From positions 207,534-271,533 of the forward strand of contig JAUXRX010000042.1 of NCBI GenBank assembly GCA_030681645.1: a stretch of DNA of 64,000 nt. The letters are read 5' to 3'. Made by a program: the position numbers and the translations under genes. This document shows, in pieces, positions 27,693-36,700 of this stretch. The notes beneath the pieces are model-generated. The model searched no databases. It was not told the DNA's origin and was given only the letters and a program-made list of their open reading frames with translations. Each line of letters begins with the position of its first letter. Within the stretch, counting starts at the first letter, position 1. Source of the DNA: Archangium sp. (GTDB taxonomy: Bacteria; Myxococcota; Myxococcia; Myxococcales; Myxococcaceae).

Positions 27693-28463
27693 TCAGCCTC
27701 GCCTCAGCCACGGCAGGAGCTCGCCCAGCGACTTCACCTCGACGTCTGCCTTTGCACCCCGGGGTTTGAGGCCGCGATCGACCCAGGCGGTCTGCATGCC
27801 CGCGTTGATCCCTCCCTGGATGTCGCGCTCAGGGTTGTCGCCCACCATCGCGCAGCGCGAGGGCGGCACGTTCAGCTGCGAGCACACCCACTCGAAGATG
27901 CGCGCGTCGGGCTTGCCGATGCCCAGCTCACCCGAGATCGCCACCACGTCGAACCAGTGCAGCAGCCCCGAGCCGTTCACCTTGCGCCGCTGCAGGCCGG
28001 ACACGCCGTTGGTGATCATCGCCAGCTTCGTGCGGGGGCGGATTCGCGCCAGCAGCTCGTCGCAGTCGTCGAAGAGCGGAAAGCGCGCCCGCAGGGCCTG
28101 CCAGCGCAGCTGCAATCGCTCGGGGTCTCCACTCAGGCCGCAGCTCGCCAACGCACGGCGCCACACCTCGGGGCGGATTCGCGCCAGCTCCTTCTCCAGG
28201 AGCGCCTCGGCGGCGACGCCCGGGTCGTACGTCGCCCACAACCCCTCGAGCGCCGAGTGCCCGATGCGCGTGACGTAGTCGGCGGCGAGTGAGGGCAGCG
28301 TCTGCCAGAGCGCCACCGCCTCGCGATGGGCCGCCGCTGCCAGCTCCTTCGCGCGCGCGTCGTCGGCCGTCAGCTCGAGCGCCGTGATGAAGAACGCGTG
28401 ACGGCTCACCGGCTCGTCGGGGATGAGCGTCTCGTCGAGGTCGAAGATCACGGCTGCGAACAT
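27693..28463 (-). CDS. HAD-superfamily hydrolase
   Basis: 256 residues with the four HAD motifs: I, VIFDLDETLIPDE (nucleophile Asp9); II, MITNGVSG; III, Lys in GIGKPDARIFEW; IV, MVGDNPERDIQGG. A helical cap lies between motifs I and II (about residues 20-120). The closest resemblance is to YjjG/PynA-type nucleotidases and related phosphoglycolate phosphatase-like enzymes. Substrate not determinable. Confidence 0.9.
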   Translation of the reverse strand: MFAAVIFDLDETLIPDEPVSRHAFFITALELTADDARAKELAAAAHREAVALWQTLPSLAADYVTRIGHSALEGLWATYDPGVAAEALLEKELARIRPEVWRRALASCGLSGDPERLQLRWQALRARFPLFDDCDELLARIRPRTKLAMITNGVSGLQRRKVNGSGLLHWFDVVAISGELGIGKPDARIFEWVCSQLNVPPSRCAMVGDNPERDIQGGINAGMQTAWVDRGLKPRGAKADVEVKSLGELLPWLRRG

Positions 28464-28498
28464 GGCCCACCTTCTACACCGCCCACGCAGCCGCTACG

Positions 28499-28662
28499 GT
28501 GTCGCTCATCAGAGCGTCCCTGGGGTGTTTGATGGTCGTCGCAGCCTGCGGCCCTGCTCCCGCCCCCGCGCCGAGGACGATTCAGTCGCGCTCGACAGGG
28601 AGGCCGGAACGCTCATCGCGCTCGACGGCGTCGCGCAGGAGCTGGTCGAACTGAAGCTGTGA
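28499..28662 (+). pseudogene. small lipoprotein gene with a frameshift
   Basis: A GTG at 28499 starts MSLIRASLGCLMVVAACGP, a clear lipoprotein signal (VAAC). About 25 codons on, this frame becomes Arg/Ser-rich and stops at 28654. Another frame, ending at 28662, carries the natural-looking continuation EDDSVALDREAGTLIALDGV and then AQELVELKL. A single indel near 28560-28575 would join them into a lipoprotein of about 54 residues. It lies 58 bp before the DUF4139 gene. Confidence 0.42.
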
Positions 28663-28719
28663 CCAGCGACACGCCCTCTCCCCGAGACAGTTTCTGCTGG
28701 TTCGTTACAGTCCGCGGCC

Positions 28720-30900
28720 ATGAAACCCATCGACACCAGGGTGGAGTCCGTCACGCTGTACCACCGCGGCGCGACCGTTCGCCGCACCGCCTCGCTCGAC
28801 TTCAGCAGCGGAGTGCCGGCCGAGGTCTTCCTCGCGGGCCTGCCGCTCTCGCTCGTCGACCACACGGTGCGCGTTCGCCTCGAGGCTGAAGGCGGCGGCG
28901 AGGTGTTGCTCTCGAACGTCCGCGTCGGGCTCTTCGCGCCTCCGCGGGGAACGCCTCCGGTCGCCCCCGAGCAGAAGGCGCTGCAGGCCGTGCACGACTC
29001 GCTCTGGCTGCTCAGAGATCGCATCTCGCAGCTCGACGCCGAGACGCAGCGGCTCGTCGACGTCGGCGTGCTCCCCCGGCCCACGCCCGAGGAAGGGAAG
29101 ATGCCCCCGCCCGCGCCCATGGTGGCCCGCGTGGCGCTCGAGACGCTGTTCGAGGAGTCCGTGAGCAAGCGCATCGAGCTCGCGCGTCAGCTCCGCGACG
29201 AGGTGAAGGCGCTCGAAGAGAAGGAGCGCGAGCTGCAACGGGCGCTGCAGCTGGCGTCGACCGCGCAGCAGGTGCGGCCCGACGAGCTCTCCAAGTCCAT
29301 CCACGCCTCGGTGGTGAGCGGCGCCTCCCCGAAGAAGGTGCGCCTCGTGCTCGAGTACTTCGTGGTCGGCGCGCGCTGGGCCCCCTCGTACCAGTGCCGC
29401 ATGACGCGCGATTGCCTGCAGGCCGATCTGCAGCTGCGCGCCCTCGTCTGCCAGCGCACCGGCGAAGACTGGCGCGGCGTGATGCTGCAGCTGTCCACCG
29501 CGTCACCGATGAGCTGGACCGAGGTGCCCGAGCTCGGCGCCATCAAGATCGGCAAGGCCCAGCCGCCCCCGCCCTCGCAGCGCGGCTTCCGTCCCCCGCC
29601 GAAGGGCGCGGCGTCGCTCTTCCTCGACTACGACCGCGGCCTGTCCAGCGCGCGCGCGGCGATGCCCGTCATTCCTTCGTGGCAGGCCTCTGCGCTCTCG
29701 CCCCACGGGCTCCCCACCGCGCGCCCTGCGTCGTCTCGCTCCGAGAGCGTGATGGACGCGATGTCGGCGGCAGAGCCGCAGATGGACCTGGCGGACGACG
29801 AGGCGCCGATGGAAGAGGAGCGCGAGCTGAAGAAGGAGGTGGCTGCGCCGGCACGCCGCGCGATGGCGCCGCCTCCTGCTCCTCCGATGTCGGCGGCGCC
29901 GATGGGGCCCGGGGCTGGCGTCAGCATGCTGAAGATGAAGTCTGCGAAGGCCGGCCGCGCGCGCGACAGCGGTGCCGACTCCGACGAGTTCGGGGGCGAG
30001 TCACCGCTCGCGGCGATGGAGGTGGTGCTCTACGCCTCGCTTCGCCTCGGCGGTGCCGAGACGGGCACGCGCGGCTCGCTCACGCCGGTCGATCGCCGGC
30101 AGGCCTTCCGCGAGAGCCTGGCGAAGCTCAACCTCGTCGCCACCTTCGACGTGCTCGCCCTGGTCGAGCGCGCCGAGTCGCAGGGCCAGGAGATCTATTC
30201 CGTGCGCGCGCCCGACGGCAGCAGTGACGTGCGCGCCGAGGCGGGCTGGTACGACTACGTGTACGGCACCGACGCGGCGGTCGACGTGCCGAGCGACGGC
30301 ACCTTCCACTCCGTGCCCGTCAACACGCGCACCGCCACCAGCGACGTGCTCTACGTGGTGGTGCCCCGCGAGGATCCACAGGTGTACCGGCAGGCGCTGG
30401 TGCGCAACCCGCTCCCTTCGCCGCTGCTGCCGGGGCCGGTCGAGGTGTCGGTGGGCGGCGAGTACGTGCTCACCACCACGCTGCCCTCGGTCGCGCCGGG
30501 CGGTGACTTCAAGCTCTCGCTGGGCGTGGAGCAGGGCATCAAGGTCGCGCGCAACGCCCGGTACCTCGAGCAGCGCAGCGGCGACAAGGTGGTGGCCACC
30601 AACGAGCTCATTCACGATCTCGACATCGAGGTGGTGAACAACCTCGAGCGCGCGGCGAAGTGCGAGGTGCGCGAGCGCGTGCCCCAGCCCGCCCCCGAAG
30701 CCGAGGTGGTGGTGGAAGAGGGCGGCATCAAGCCCACCTGGGAGCCCTACAAGCAGGAAGAGCGCGGGCGCATCATCGAGGGCGGCCGCCGCTGGGTCTT
30801 CACGGTGAAGCCCGGCGCCACCCAGAAGCTCGCAGCGCAGTACCGCGTGAAGCTCTACGCCAACAACGAGCTCGTCGGCGGCAACCGGCGGGAGGCCTGA
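28720..30900 (+). CDS. DUF4139/DUF4140 (MuiA-like) protein, first copy
   Basis: 726 residues. The N-terminal DUF4140 part (VESVTLYHRGATVRRT, residues about 5-110) is followed by a coiled coil (about 150-185). The DUF4139 beta domain begins with YFVVGARWAPSYQCRMTRD and the diagnostic NRTGEDW-like TGEDWRGVMLQLSTASP. A Pro/Ala/Glu-rich insert of about 150 residues (285-435) interrupts DUF4139 before it resumes with YVYGTDAAVDVPSDGTFHSV. No signal peptide. The family includes mucoidy-inhibitor-A-like proteins of unknown mechanism. A paralogue follows after 3 bp, so the two are co-expressed and may form a heteromer. Confidence 0.85.
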   Translation: MKPIDTRVESVTLYHRGATVRRTASLDFSSGVPAEVFLAGLPLSLVDHTVRVRLEAEGGGEVLLSNVRVGLFAPPRGTPPVAPEQKALQAVHDSLWLLRDRISQLDAETQRLVDVGVLPRPTPEEGKMPPPAPMVARVALETLFEESVSKRIELARQLRDEVKALEEKERELQRALQLASTAQQVRPDELSKSIHASVVSGASPKKVRLVLEYFVVGARWAPSYQCRMTRDCLQADLQLRALVCQRTGEDWRGVMLQLSTASPMSWTEVPELGAIKIGKAQPPPPSQRGFRPPPKGAASLFLDYDRGLSSARAAMPVIPSWQASALSPHGLPTARPASSRSESVMDAMSAAEPQMDLADDEAPMEEERELKKEVAAPARRAMAPPPAPPMSAAPMGPGAGVSMLKMKSAKAGRARDSGADSDEFGGESPLAAMEVVLYASLRLGGAETGTRGSLTPVDRRQAFRESLAKLNLVATFDVLALVERAESQGQEIYSVRAPDGSSDVRAEAGWYDYVYGTDAAVDVPSDGTFHSVPVNTRTATSDVLYVVVPREDPQVYRQALVRNPLPSPLLPGPVEVSVGGEYVLTTTLPSVAPGGDFKLSLGVEQGIKVARNARYLEQRSGDKVVATNELIHDLDIEVVNNLERAAKCEVRERVPQPAPEAEVVVEEGGIKPTWEPYKQEERGRIIEGGRRWVFTVKPGATQKLAAQYRVKLYANNELVGGNRREA

Positions 30901-30903
30901 ACC

Positions 30904-32472
30904 ATGTCCACCACCGAACTCTTCCCCTCGAACGCGCTGCCGGTCGACGCCCGCATCACCCAGGTCACCCTGCTCGAAGACCGCGCGCAGGTGCGCCGCG
31001 CCGGCACCCTCGAGCTCGGCCCCGGCCAGCACGTGGTGCTGGTGAAGGACGTCGCGCCCGTGCTGCAGGACCTCTCGCTGCGCGCCAGCGCGTCGCCGGG
31101 CGCGAAGGTGAGCGACGTGCGCGTGCGCCGCGCCATGCGGGTCGCGCCCCACGAGAAGCCCGAGAAGCTCAAGGCCCTCGAGCTCGACATCGAGAAGCTC
31201 ACCGAGCAGTGGCGCCGCCTGGGTGAAGATCGCGACCTGGTAGAGCAGCGCCGCCAGCGCCTCGAGCAGGTGCTCGAGCGCGGCTTCACCGAGCTCCCCG
31301 AGGACGTGTCGTGGGGCCAGCCGCAGACGCAGTGGAAGGACACCCTCGAGGGTTTGTTCGAGAAGCTGCGCGCGCTGCGCATTCGCAGCGTCGAGCTGGG
31401 CGTGCAGCTGCGCGACCTCGTCGACGAGCGCTCCCGGCTGGTGGTGCAGCGGCAGGCGTTCGATCGCCCCGACGCGCGCTTCGTCACCTGGCTCGAGGCC
31501 GACGTCATCGTCAGCAGCGAGGGGAACGTCGAGGTGACCTTCGAGTACACGGTGCCCAACGCGCTGTGGCGGCCGCTGCACTCGGCGCGGTTGACTGACG
31601 GCAGGTTCCACTTCGAGAGCCGCGCGTCGGTCTGGCAGAACACCGGCGAAGACTGGAACGCGGTGCGCCTGGTGTTCTCCACCGCGCGCGCCTCGCTGGG
31701 CATCGAGCCGCCGCTGCTGAGCGACGACCTGCTCACGGCGCAGAAGAAGAACGAGAAGCTGGTGGTGGCCGCGCGCGAGGTGGTGATTCAGAAGGCGAAG
31801 GTGGCGGTGGGTGGCGCGCCTTCGCAGGCGCCGAAGACGGTCGAGCTGCCGGGCGTGGACGACGGCGGTGAGATCCGCACGCTCGAGGCGAAGGGGCCCT
31901 GCACGATTCCCTCGGACGGGCGGCCCAACACGGTGCCGCTGTTCGACTTCTCGGCGACGCCGAAGCGCAAGCTGGTGGCGTACCCGGAGCTCGAGCTGCG
32001 GGTGTTCCTCACCTCGGTGCAGAAGAACGAGGGCAAGTTCCCCATCCTCGCGGGGCCGGTGGAGCTGCTGCTGCAGAACGGCTTCGTCGGTTGGACGAAG
32101 GTGCTCTTCGTCGCGCCCGGCGAGGAGTTCCGCCTCTCGTTCGGCCCCGACGCGACGCTGCGGCTGGCGCGCGCGGAGAAGGACCGCCAGCAAGACGCGA
32201 CCTCGACCGACTGGAAGACGCTGACGAAGACGGTGTGGCTCTACCTGTCGAGCCTGGGTGACGAGGCGAAGACGGTGGAGCTGATCGAGCGCATGCCCGT
32301 GTCGGAGATCGAGCAGGTGAAGGTGACGCTCGGGGCCAAGCGCACCACGCCCAGGCCGAAGGTGGACGAGAACGGCTTCGCCACCTGGGTGGTCGAGCTC
32401 GAGCCGAGAGCGCAGGCGCAGGTGACCTTCGCGTACGACCTGGCCACCGCGCCGGGAGTGCAGGGCATCTGA
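30904..32472 (+). CDS. DUF4139/DUF4140 (MuiA-like) protein, second copy
   Basis: 522 residues, the compact form of its neighbour. DUF4140 is at about 15-85 (ARITQVTLLEDRAQVRRAG), a helical hairpin at about 85-180, then DUF4139 with YTVPNALWRPLHSARLTD, TGEDWNAVRLVFSTARAS and a C-terminal LPVSEIEQVKV-type segment (MPVSEIEQVKVTLGAKRTTP). It lacks the long disordered insert of the first copy. Spacing of 3 bp implies translational coupling. The two probably arose by tandem duplication followed by strong divergence. Confidence 0.87.
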   Translation: MSTTELFPSNALPVDARITQVTLLEDRAQVRRAGTLELGPGQHVVLVKDVAPVLQDLSLRASASPGAKVSDVRVRRAMRVAPHEKPEKLKALELDIEKLTEQWRRLGEDRDLVEQRRQRLEQVLERGFTELPEDVSWGQPQTQWKDTLEGLFEKLRALRIRSVELGVQLRDLVDERSRLVVQRQAFDRPDARFVTWLEADVIVSSEGNVEVTFEYTVPNALWRPLHSARLTDGRFHFESRASVWQNTGEDWNAVRLVFSTARASLGIEPPLLSDDLLTAQKKNEKLVVAAREVVIQKAKVAVGGAPSQAPKTVELPGVDDGGEIRTLEAKGPCTIPSDGRPNTVPLFDFSATPKRKLVAYPELELRVFLTSVQKNEGKFPILAGPVELLLQNGFVGWTKVLFVAPGEEFRLSFGPDATLRLARAEKDRQQDATSTDWKTLTKTVWLYLSSLGDEAKTVELIERMPVSEIEQVKVTLGAKRTTPRPKVDENGFATWVVELEPRAQAQVTFAYDLATAPGVQGI

Positions 32473-32485
32473 AGACTCGGTGCAG

Positions 32486-32668
32486 AAGTGGAGAGCCGTA
32501 GTCAGAGTGGGCTGAGGAGTGCCGCGGCCCCCGGGTCTCCACCAGGCGCCAGCTTCGCGTCCTTGCCCGAAGTGGAGGGGCCAGCTCGGGAGGGGCGCCG
32601 AGCAAGCCCGTAAAGCCGTGCGTCCCCCTGGCCCGCAGTCCGACCACTCTGACTACGGCTCTCCACTT
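32486..32668. repeat. MITE-like element with 25-bp perfect terminal inverted repeats
   Basis: A 25-bp arm at 32486-32510 (begins aagtggagagccgtagtc) is repeated exactly in inverse at 32644-32668, enclosing 133 bp. The interior has no open frame of note and contains a third partial copy of the gaagtggag motif near 32570. Size and structure fit a non-autonomous mobile element or a very large palindromic repeat. It fills most of the gap between the DUF4139 and AbiEi-like genes. No obvious target-site duplication was seen. Confidence 0.72.
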
Positions 32669-32724
32669 CGGCGCAGCCGAAGAACTGGAATCGCCTTTGC
32701 AGGGCTCAGCTCGAGGGCAAGTAC

Positions 32725-33333
32725 ATGGGCGTGGCGGCGTGGTGGGGAGTGGCAGACCTGTTGACGGCTCGCGGTGCCGTGCGCATCGCTGATCTTGCGG
32801 CGCTTGGGATATCGCGGTTCGACTTCTATGACGGCGCGTGGCTGGCGAGGGGGACGCGGCTGGTGCGGGGTGTCTGGGTCTCAGGAAAGAGACCACCGTC
32901 TCGCGAGCTGGAGTGGGCGACGGTGATCGCGCAGGTGATGCCACGCGCGGTGATCGGCTTGAGGTCGGCGGCGGCGCTGCACGGGTTGACCGAGTCTCCG
33001 GACGTCCTGGAGTTGCTGGTGCCGCGCGGGAGTTGGTCGCGGGGGCGGTTGCCCTGGCCGTCGCGTTGCTTCGGGGTCGCGCCCCGCTTCGCCGAGCTGT
33101 ATCTGGAAGAGCGTCCGCTGCGGGGCCAGTGCGTCCTGAGGCTCACCTCCGCGGTGCGAAGCGCGGTGGATCTGGTCCGCTATCGGAACCGCGTGGGGCC
33201 GGACCACGCAAGTCAGGTGCTGCGCCGCTGGCTCGAGCTCGGGGGGACCGCTCAGGTCGCGCTGGAGTGCGCGCGTGCGCTGCGGGTCGAGCGCGCGGTC
33301 AAGGCGGCCCTGCGCGGGCTCGGAGCGGCCTGA
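32725..33333 (+). CDS. AbiEi-like antitoxin / transcriptional regulator domain protein, no partner
   Basis: 202 residues. The N-terminal winged-helix segment (VADLLTARGAVRIADLAALG, then RGTRLVRGVWVS) matches the AbiEi antitoxin N-terminal domain, which binds its own promoter. The C-terminal region includes SAAALHGLTE and the GQCVLRLTSAVRSAVDLVRY segment seen in AbiEi-like proteins with a DUF559-type context. In complete type IV systems a nucleotidyltransferase toxin (AbiEii) follows directly. Here the next gene converges and no toxin is present, so it is an orphan. Confidence in family is moderate. Confidence 0.68.
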   Translation: MGVAAWWGVADLLTARGAVRIADLAALGISRFDFYDGAWLARGTRLVRGVWVSGKRPPSRELEWATVIAQVMPRAVIGLRSAAALHGLTESPDVLELLVPRGSWSRGRLPWPSRCFGVAPRFAELYLEERPLRGQCVLRLTSAVRSAVDLVRYRNRVGPDHASQVLRRWLELGGTAQVALECARALRVERAVKAALRGLGAA

Positions 33334-33340
33334 CGACCTC

Positions 33341-33649
33341 TCAGGGCTCGATCCGCACGCTCTTCCCCTCGTGCGCTCGGAAGCGTTTCATGAAGTCCTC
33401 GAACGACATCCCCTTCGAGATCGTCACTGCCGGCGCCGAAGCCTCGGTGGTCACCTCGAAGCTCACGCAGTCCTGCGCGTAGTCCCACGTGTCGAGCATC
33501 ACGGTGGTGAGCGCGAACACCCGCTCCGAGCCGCTCCTGGGAAAGCCACACGCCTCGAGCTCCTCCGCGATGCACCCGGCGACCATCGCCTCGCGCATCG
33601 ACGGAGCCGCGGTGCTGACGGCCCCGATGCACGAGCCCACCTTGCACAC
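33341..33649 (-). CDS. 5'-truncated gene, possibly of a secreted or lipoprotein product
   Basis: The frame from GTG 33649 gives 102 residues (CKVGSCIGAVSTAAPSMREA early; FMKRFRAHEGKSVRIEP at the end). It stays coding-like further upstream (LAPAGEPSSELTEVD) as far as a TGA, without an ATG, GTG or ribosome binding site. A preceding signal peptide therefore appears to be lost by frameshift or deletion. The four cysteines suggest an exported protein. Family not recognised. Confidence 0.5.
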   Translation of the reverse strand: MCKVGSCIGAVSTAAPSMREAMVAGCIAEELEACGFPRSGSERVFALTTVMLDTWDYAQDCVSFEVTTEASAPAVTISKGMSFEDFMKRFRAHEGKSVRIEP

Positions 33650-33754
33650 GTCGACCTCGGTGAGCTCTGACGAGGGCTCGCCCGCGGGTGCGAGAATTCA
33701 CACATCGCGCTGCCGCGCGTTTTCACGAATCGTAGGGACTCCAAGGAGGAGTTC

Positions 33755-36700
33755 GTGAAGCGTTGTTTGCCCCTGCTCGTCGCGGCGGGGTTGGTGTCCT
33801 GTACCCAGCCCATTCCCAGGAAGGTCGAGTCTGGCTTCTCCATGGCCGACCACTCCCTCCCGTTCGCAAACTTCGCCGGCGGCTACCTCGCCTCCGCGAT
33901 GGACGCGGAGTTGATGCAACGGATGTACGGCGACGCGGTCTGCAAGGACGCCAGCTCACCCTGCGAGCTCACGCTCGCGGCCCAGAACTTCGTCAACAAG
34001 GCCAACCGCGCGATGAACGGCGGGCGCTGCGAAGGCTTCGCTGTCGCCGCGTCGCTCATGCAAGCAGGGCGCATCGTCGCCACAGACTTCGGCGGCACCA
34101 CGGCGCGAGACCTCGAGCTCGACGACAACGTCGAGCTGCAGCGGGAGCTCGCCTACTGGTTCAGCACCCAGCTCCACCCGCAGGTCAGCCAGACGACCAA
34201 GGGCTACATGGCGAAGGACGTCATGCCGAGGCTCGCGGAGGTCTTGCGCGCCGACGCCTCAGAGCGCGTCCGCATCGGCATCGTGAAGAAGCAGGGCGGC
34301 CGCGTGACTGGTGGCCACGCGGTGACCCCCATCGCCTACTACGCCGACCCGGCGAACGAGGGCGTCTACCTGGTGCGCGTCTACGACAACAACCTCCCCG
34401 ACGCCGAGCGGACGATGAAGATCGACACGAAGAACAACCGCTGGGAATACGAGGCCGCTGAGAACCCGGGCAAGCGCTCGAGCCTCTATTACGGCGACGA
34501 CTCGAACAAGAACCCGCTCTACCTGGCGCCCATCTTCACGCGCACCGGTCAGCTCCCCTGCTACTTCTGTGATGGGAAGACCACCCAGGTCACCACCCAC
34601 GGCGGTGCGCAGGTCTCGCTCGCAGATGGCGCCGGCGTGGTCGACGGCGAGGTGACCTCGAACGAGAACACCTCGGTCATTCCCGGCTTCTCCGCGCAGA
34701 ACGACACCGACGGAGCGAGCTTCATCATCAACACCAACACCCCCGAGGTGAGCCTCGAGATTCGCCCGGGCGACGATGGGACCTCGACCGACACCAACGA
34801 CGCCGAGGTCGAAGTGCAGGGCGACACCTTCGGGCACGCGCTGCGCGGGTTGACGCTCCTCGGCCTCGATCAGTTCGCGGTGACCCAGGGCGGGCGCGCC
34901 GCGAACTTCGCCAACGGCTCGCGCACCGACCTCACCCTGGAAAGCTCGGCGCTCGTCAACGGCCGACCGGTCAACGTGCGCACGTCCATCGCCGGCGGTT
35001 CCGACAACGTCGGCAGCTCTGTCGACGAAATGGGCGTGGTGGTCATCGACACCAGGGGCTCCATGGGCGCGCAGGTGGTGGTGACGGTCACCACCCAGAT
35101 GGCCGACGGCGGCACGGCGTCGGGCACGCTGGCCTACACCTCCGAGGGCGACAGCTCAGTCGGGGCGAACTCCGGGCAGCTGGCCATGAGCGGCACCCTG
35201 GACGGCACGCTCAACAACAACGGCACGATGCAGCCGCTCTCGAATGCCTGCGAGGACGGCCGGGTGTCGGGCATGGAATCAGACGTCGACTGCGGCGGCA
35301 CCTGCATGACGAAGTGCGCCGACGGGAACACCTGCAACGCTGGCGCGGACTGCGCCTCGACCTTCTGCAACACCACGACGAGCACGTGCGTGGCGACCCA
35401 GTGCGCCGACGCGATCAAGGCGACCGACGAGAGCGACGTCGACTGCGGCGGCACCTCGACGTGCGCGCGCTGTGGCGTGGGCCAGGCCTGCACCGGCTCG
35501 CTCGACTGCGCGTCGGGCCTGACCTGCGAGGCCAACCAGTGCAAGGCCAGCTTCCTGCTGAGCGTGAACGTGGTCGGGCTCCCGGCGCTGGGCACGCTCA
35601 CCGTCACCAACGCCACCTCGGGCGAGGCCCTCACCTTCACCAGCGCGGGCGCACAGACCTGGCCCTCGCGGACGACGGGCCCCTACTCGGTGTCCATCAC
35701 CGCGCAGCCCTTCAACGGCACCTGCACCCTGATGAACGGCACGGGCACGGCCACGGCCGACGTGACGCTGCAGGTGACCTGCACGCCGCTCTTCTCCATC
35801 GGCGGCACGGTGGCCGGCCTGGCGGCGGGCCAGAGCGTCACCCTGCTCAACAACGGCGGTGACGCCGTCAGCGTGAGCGCTGACGGGGCCTTCGCGTTCC
35901 CCACCCGCATCGCCGGTGCGTACGCCGTCACCATCCAGACGCAGCCTGGCGGGCAGAGCTGCACGCTCGCCAACGAGACGGGCACCGCGAGCGGCGACGT
36001 CACCACCGTGCAGGTGAGCTGTACCTCGGGCTTCACCCTCGGCGGTACGCTGACGGGCCTCGGCGCCACCGAGCAGGTCATTCTGCAGAACGGGGGCGAC
36101 TTTCTTCCCCTCTTCGCGGACGGCCCCTTCACCTTCCCCACCCCGGCGGCGGGCGCCTACTCGGTCAGCGTCAACTCGAGCCCGATGGGCAAGCTGTGCT
36201 TCGTGCTCAACGGCTCGGGCACGGCGACCGCCAACGTCACCAACGTGGTCGTCACCTGCACGACCTCCGGCACGCTCGACACCACGTTCGCCACCAGCGG
36301 CGCCTTCATCTCTTCGCAGAGCGCCGGCTCAGACCTGCTCACCTGCGGCGTGACGAACGTCGACAACACCCTCGTGGTGGCAGGGCAGAGCGCGGTCACT
36401 GGCACCGACAACGACATGGTGGTCGCCAAGCTGAACTACAACGGCACGCTCGACGGCACCTTCGGCACCAGCGGGGTGGTGACCATCAGCAACGGCGTGG
36501 CCCTCGAGTCCGCCCGGGCCGTGCTGAAGGACGGCACCGGCTACCTGGTGGTGGGCACGCTGCGCGGCACCACGTCCGGCAACCCGGACGTGGGCATCGC
36601 GCGGCTCGACGCGGCCGGCGCGCTCGACACCGCCTTCGGCACCAACGGCATCACCACCCACGACAACGGCCAATGGGAATACGTGGAAGGCGTCACCCGC

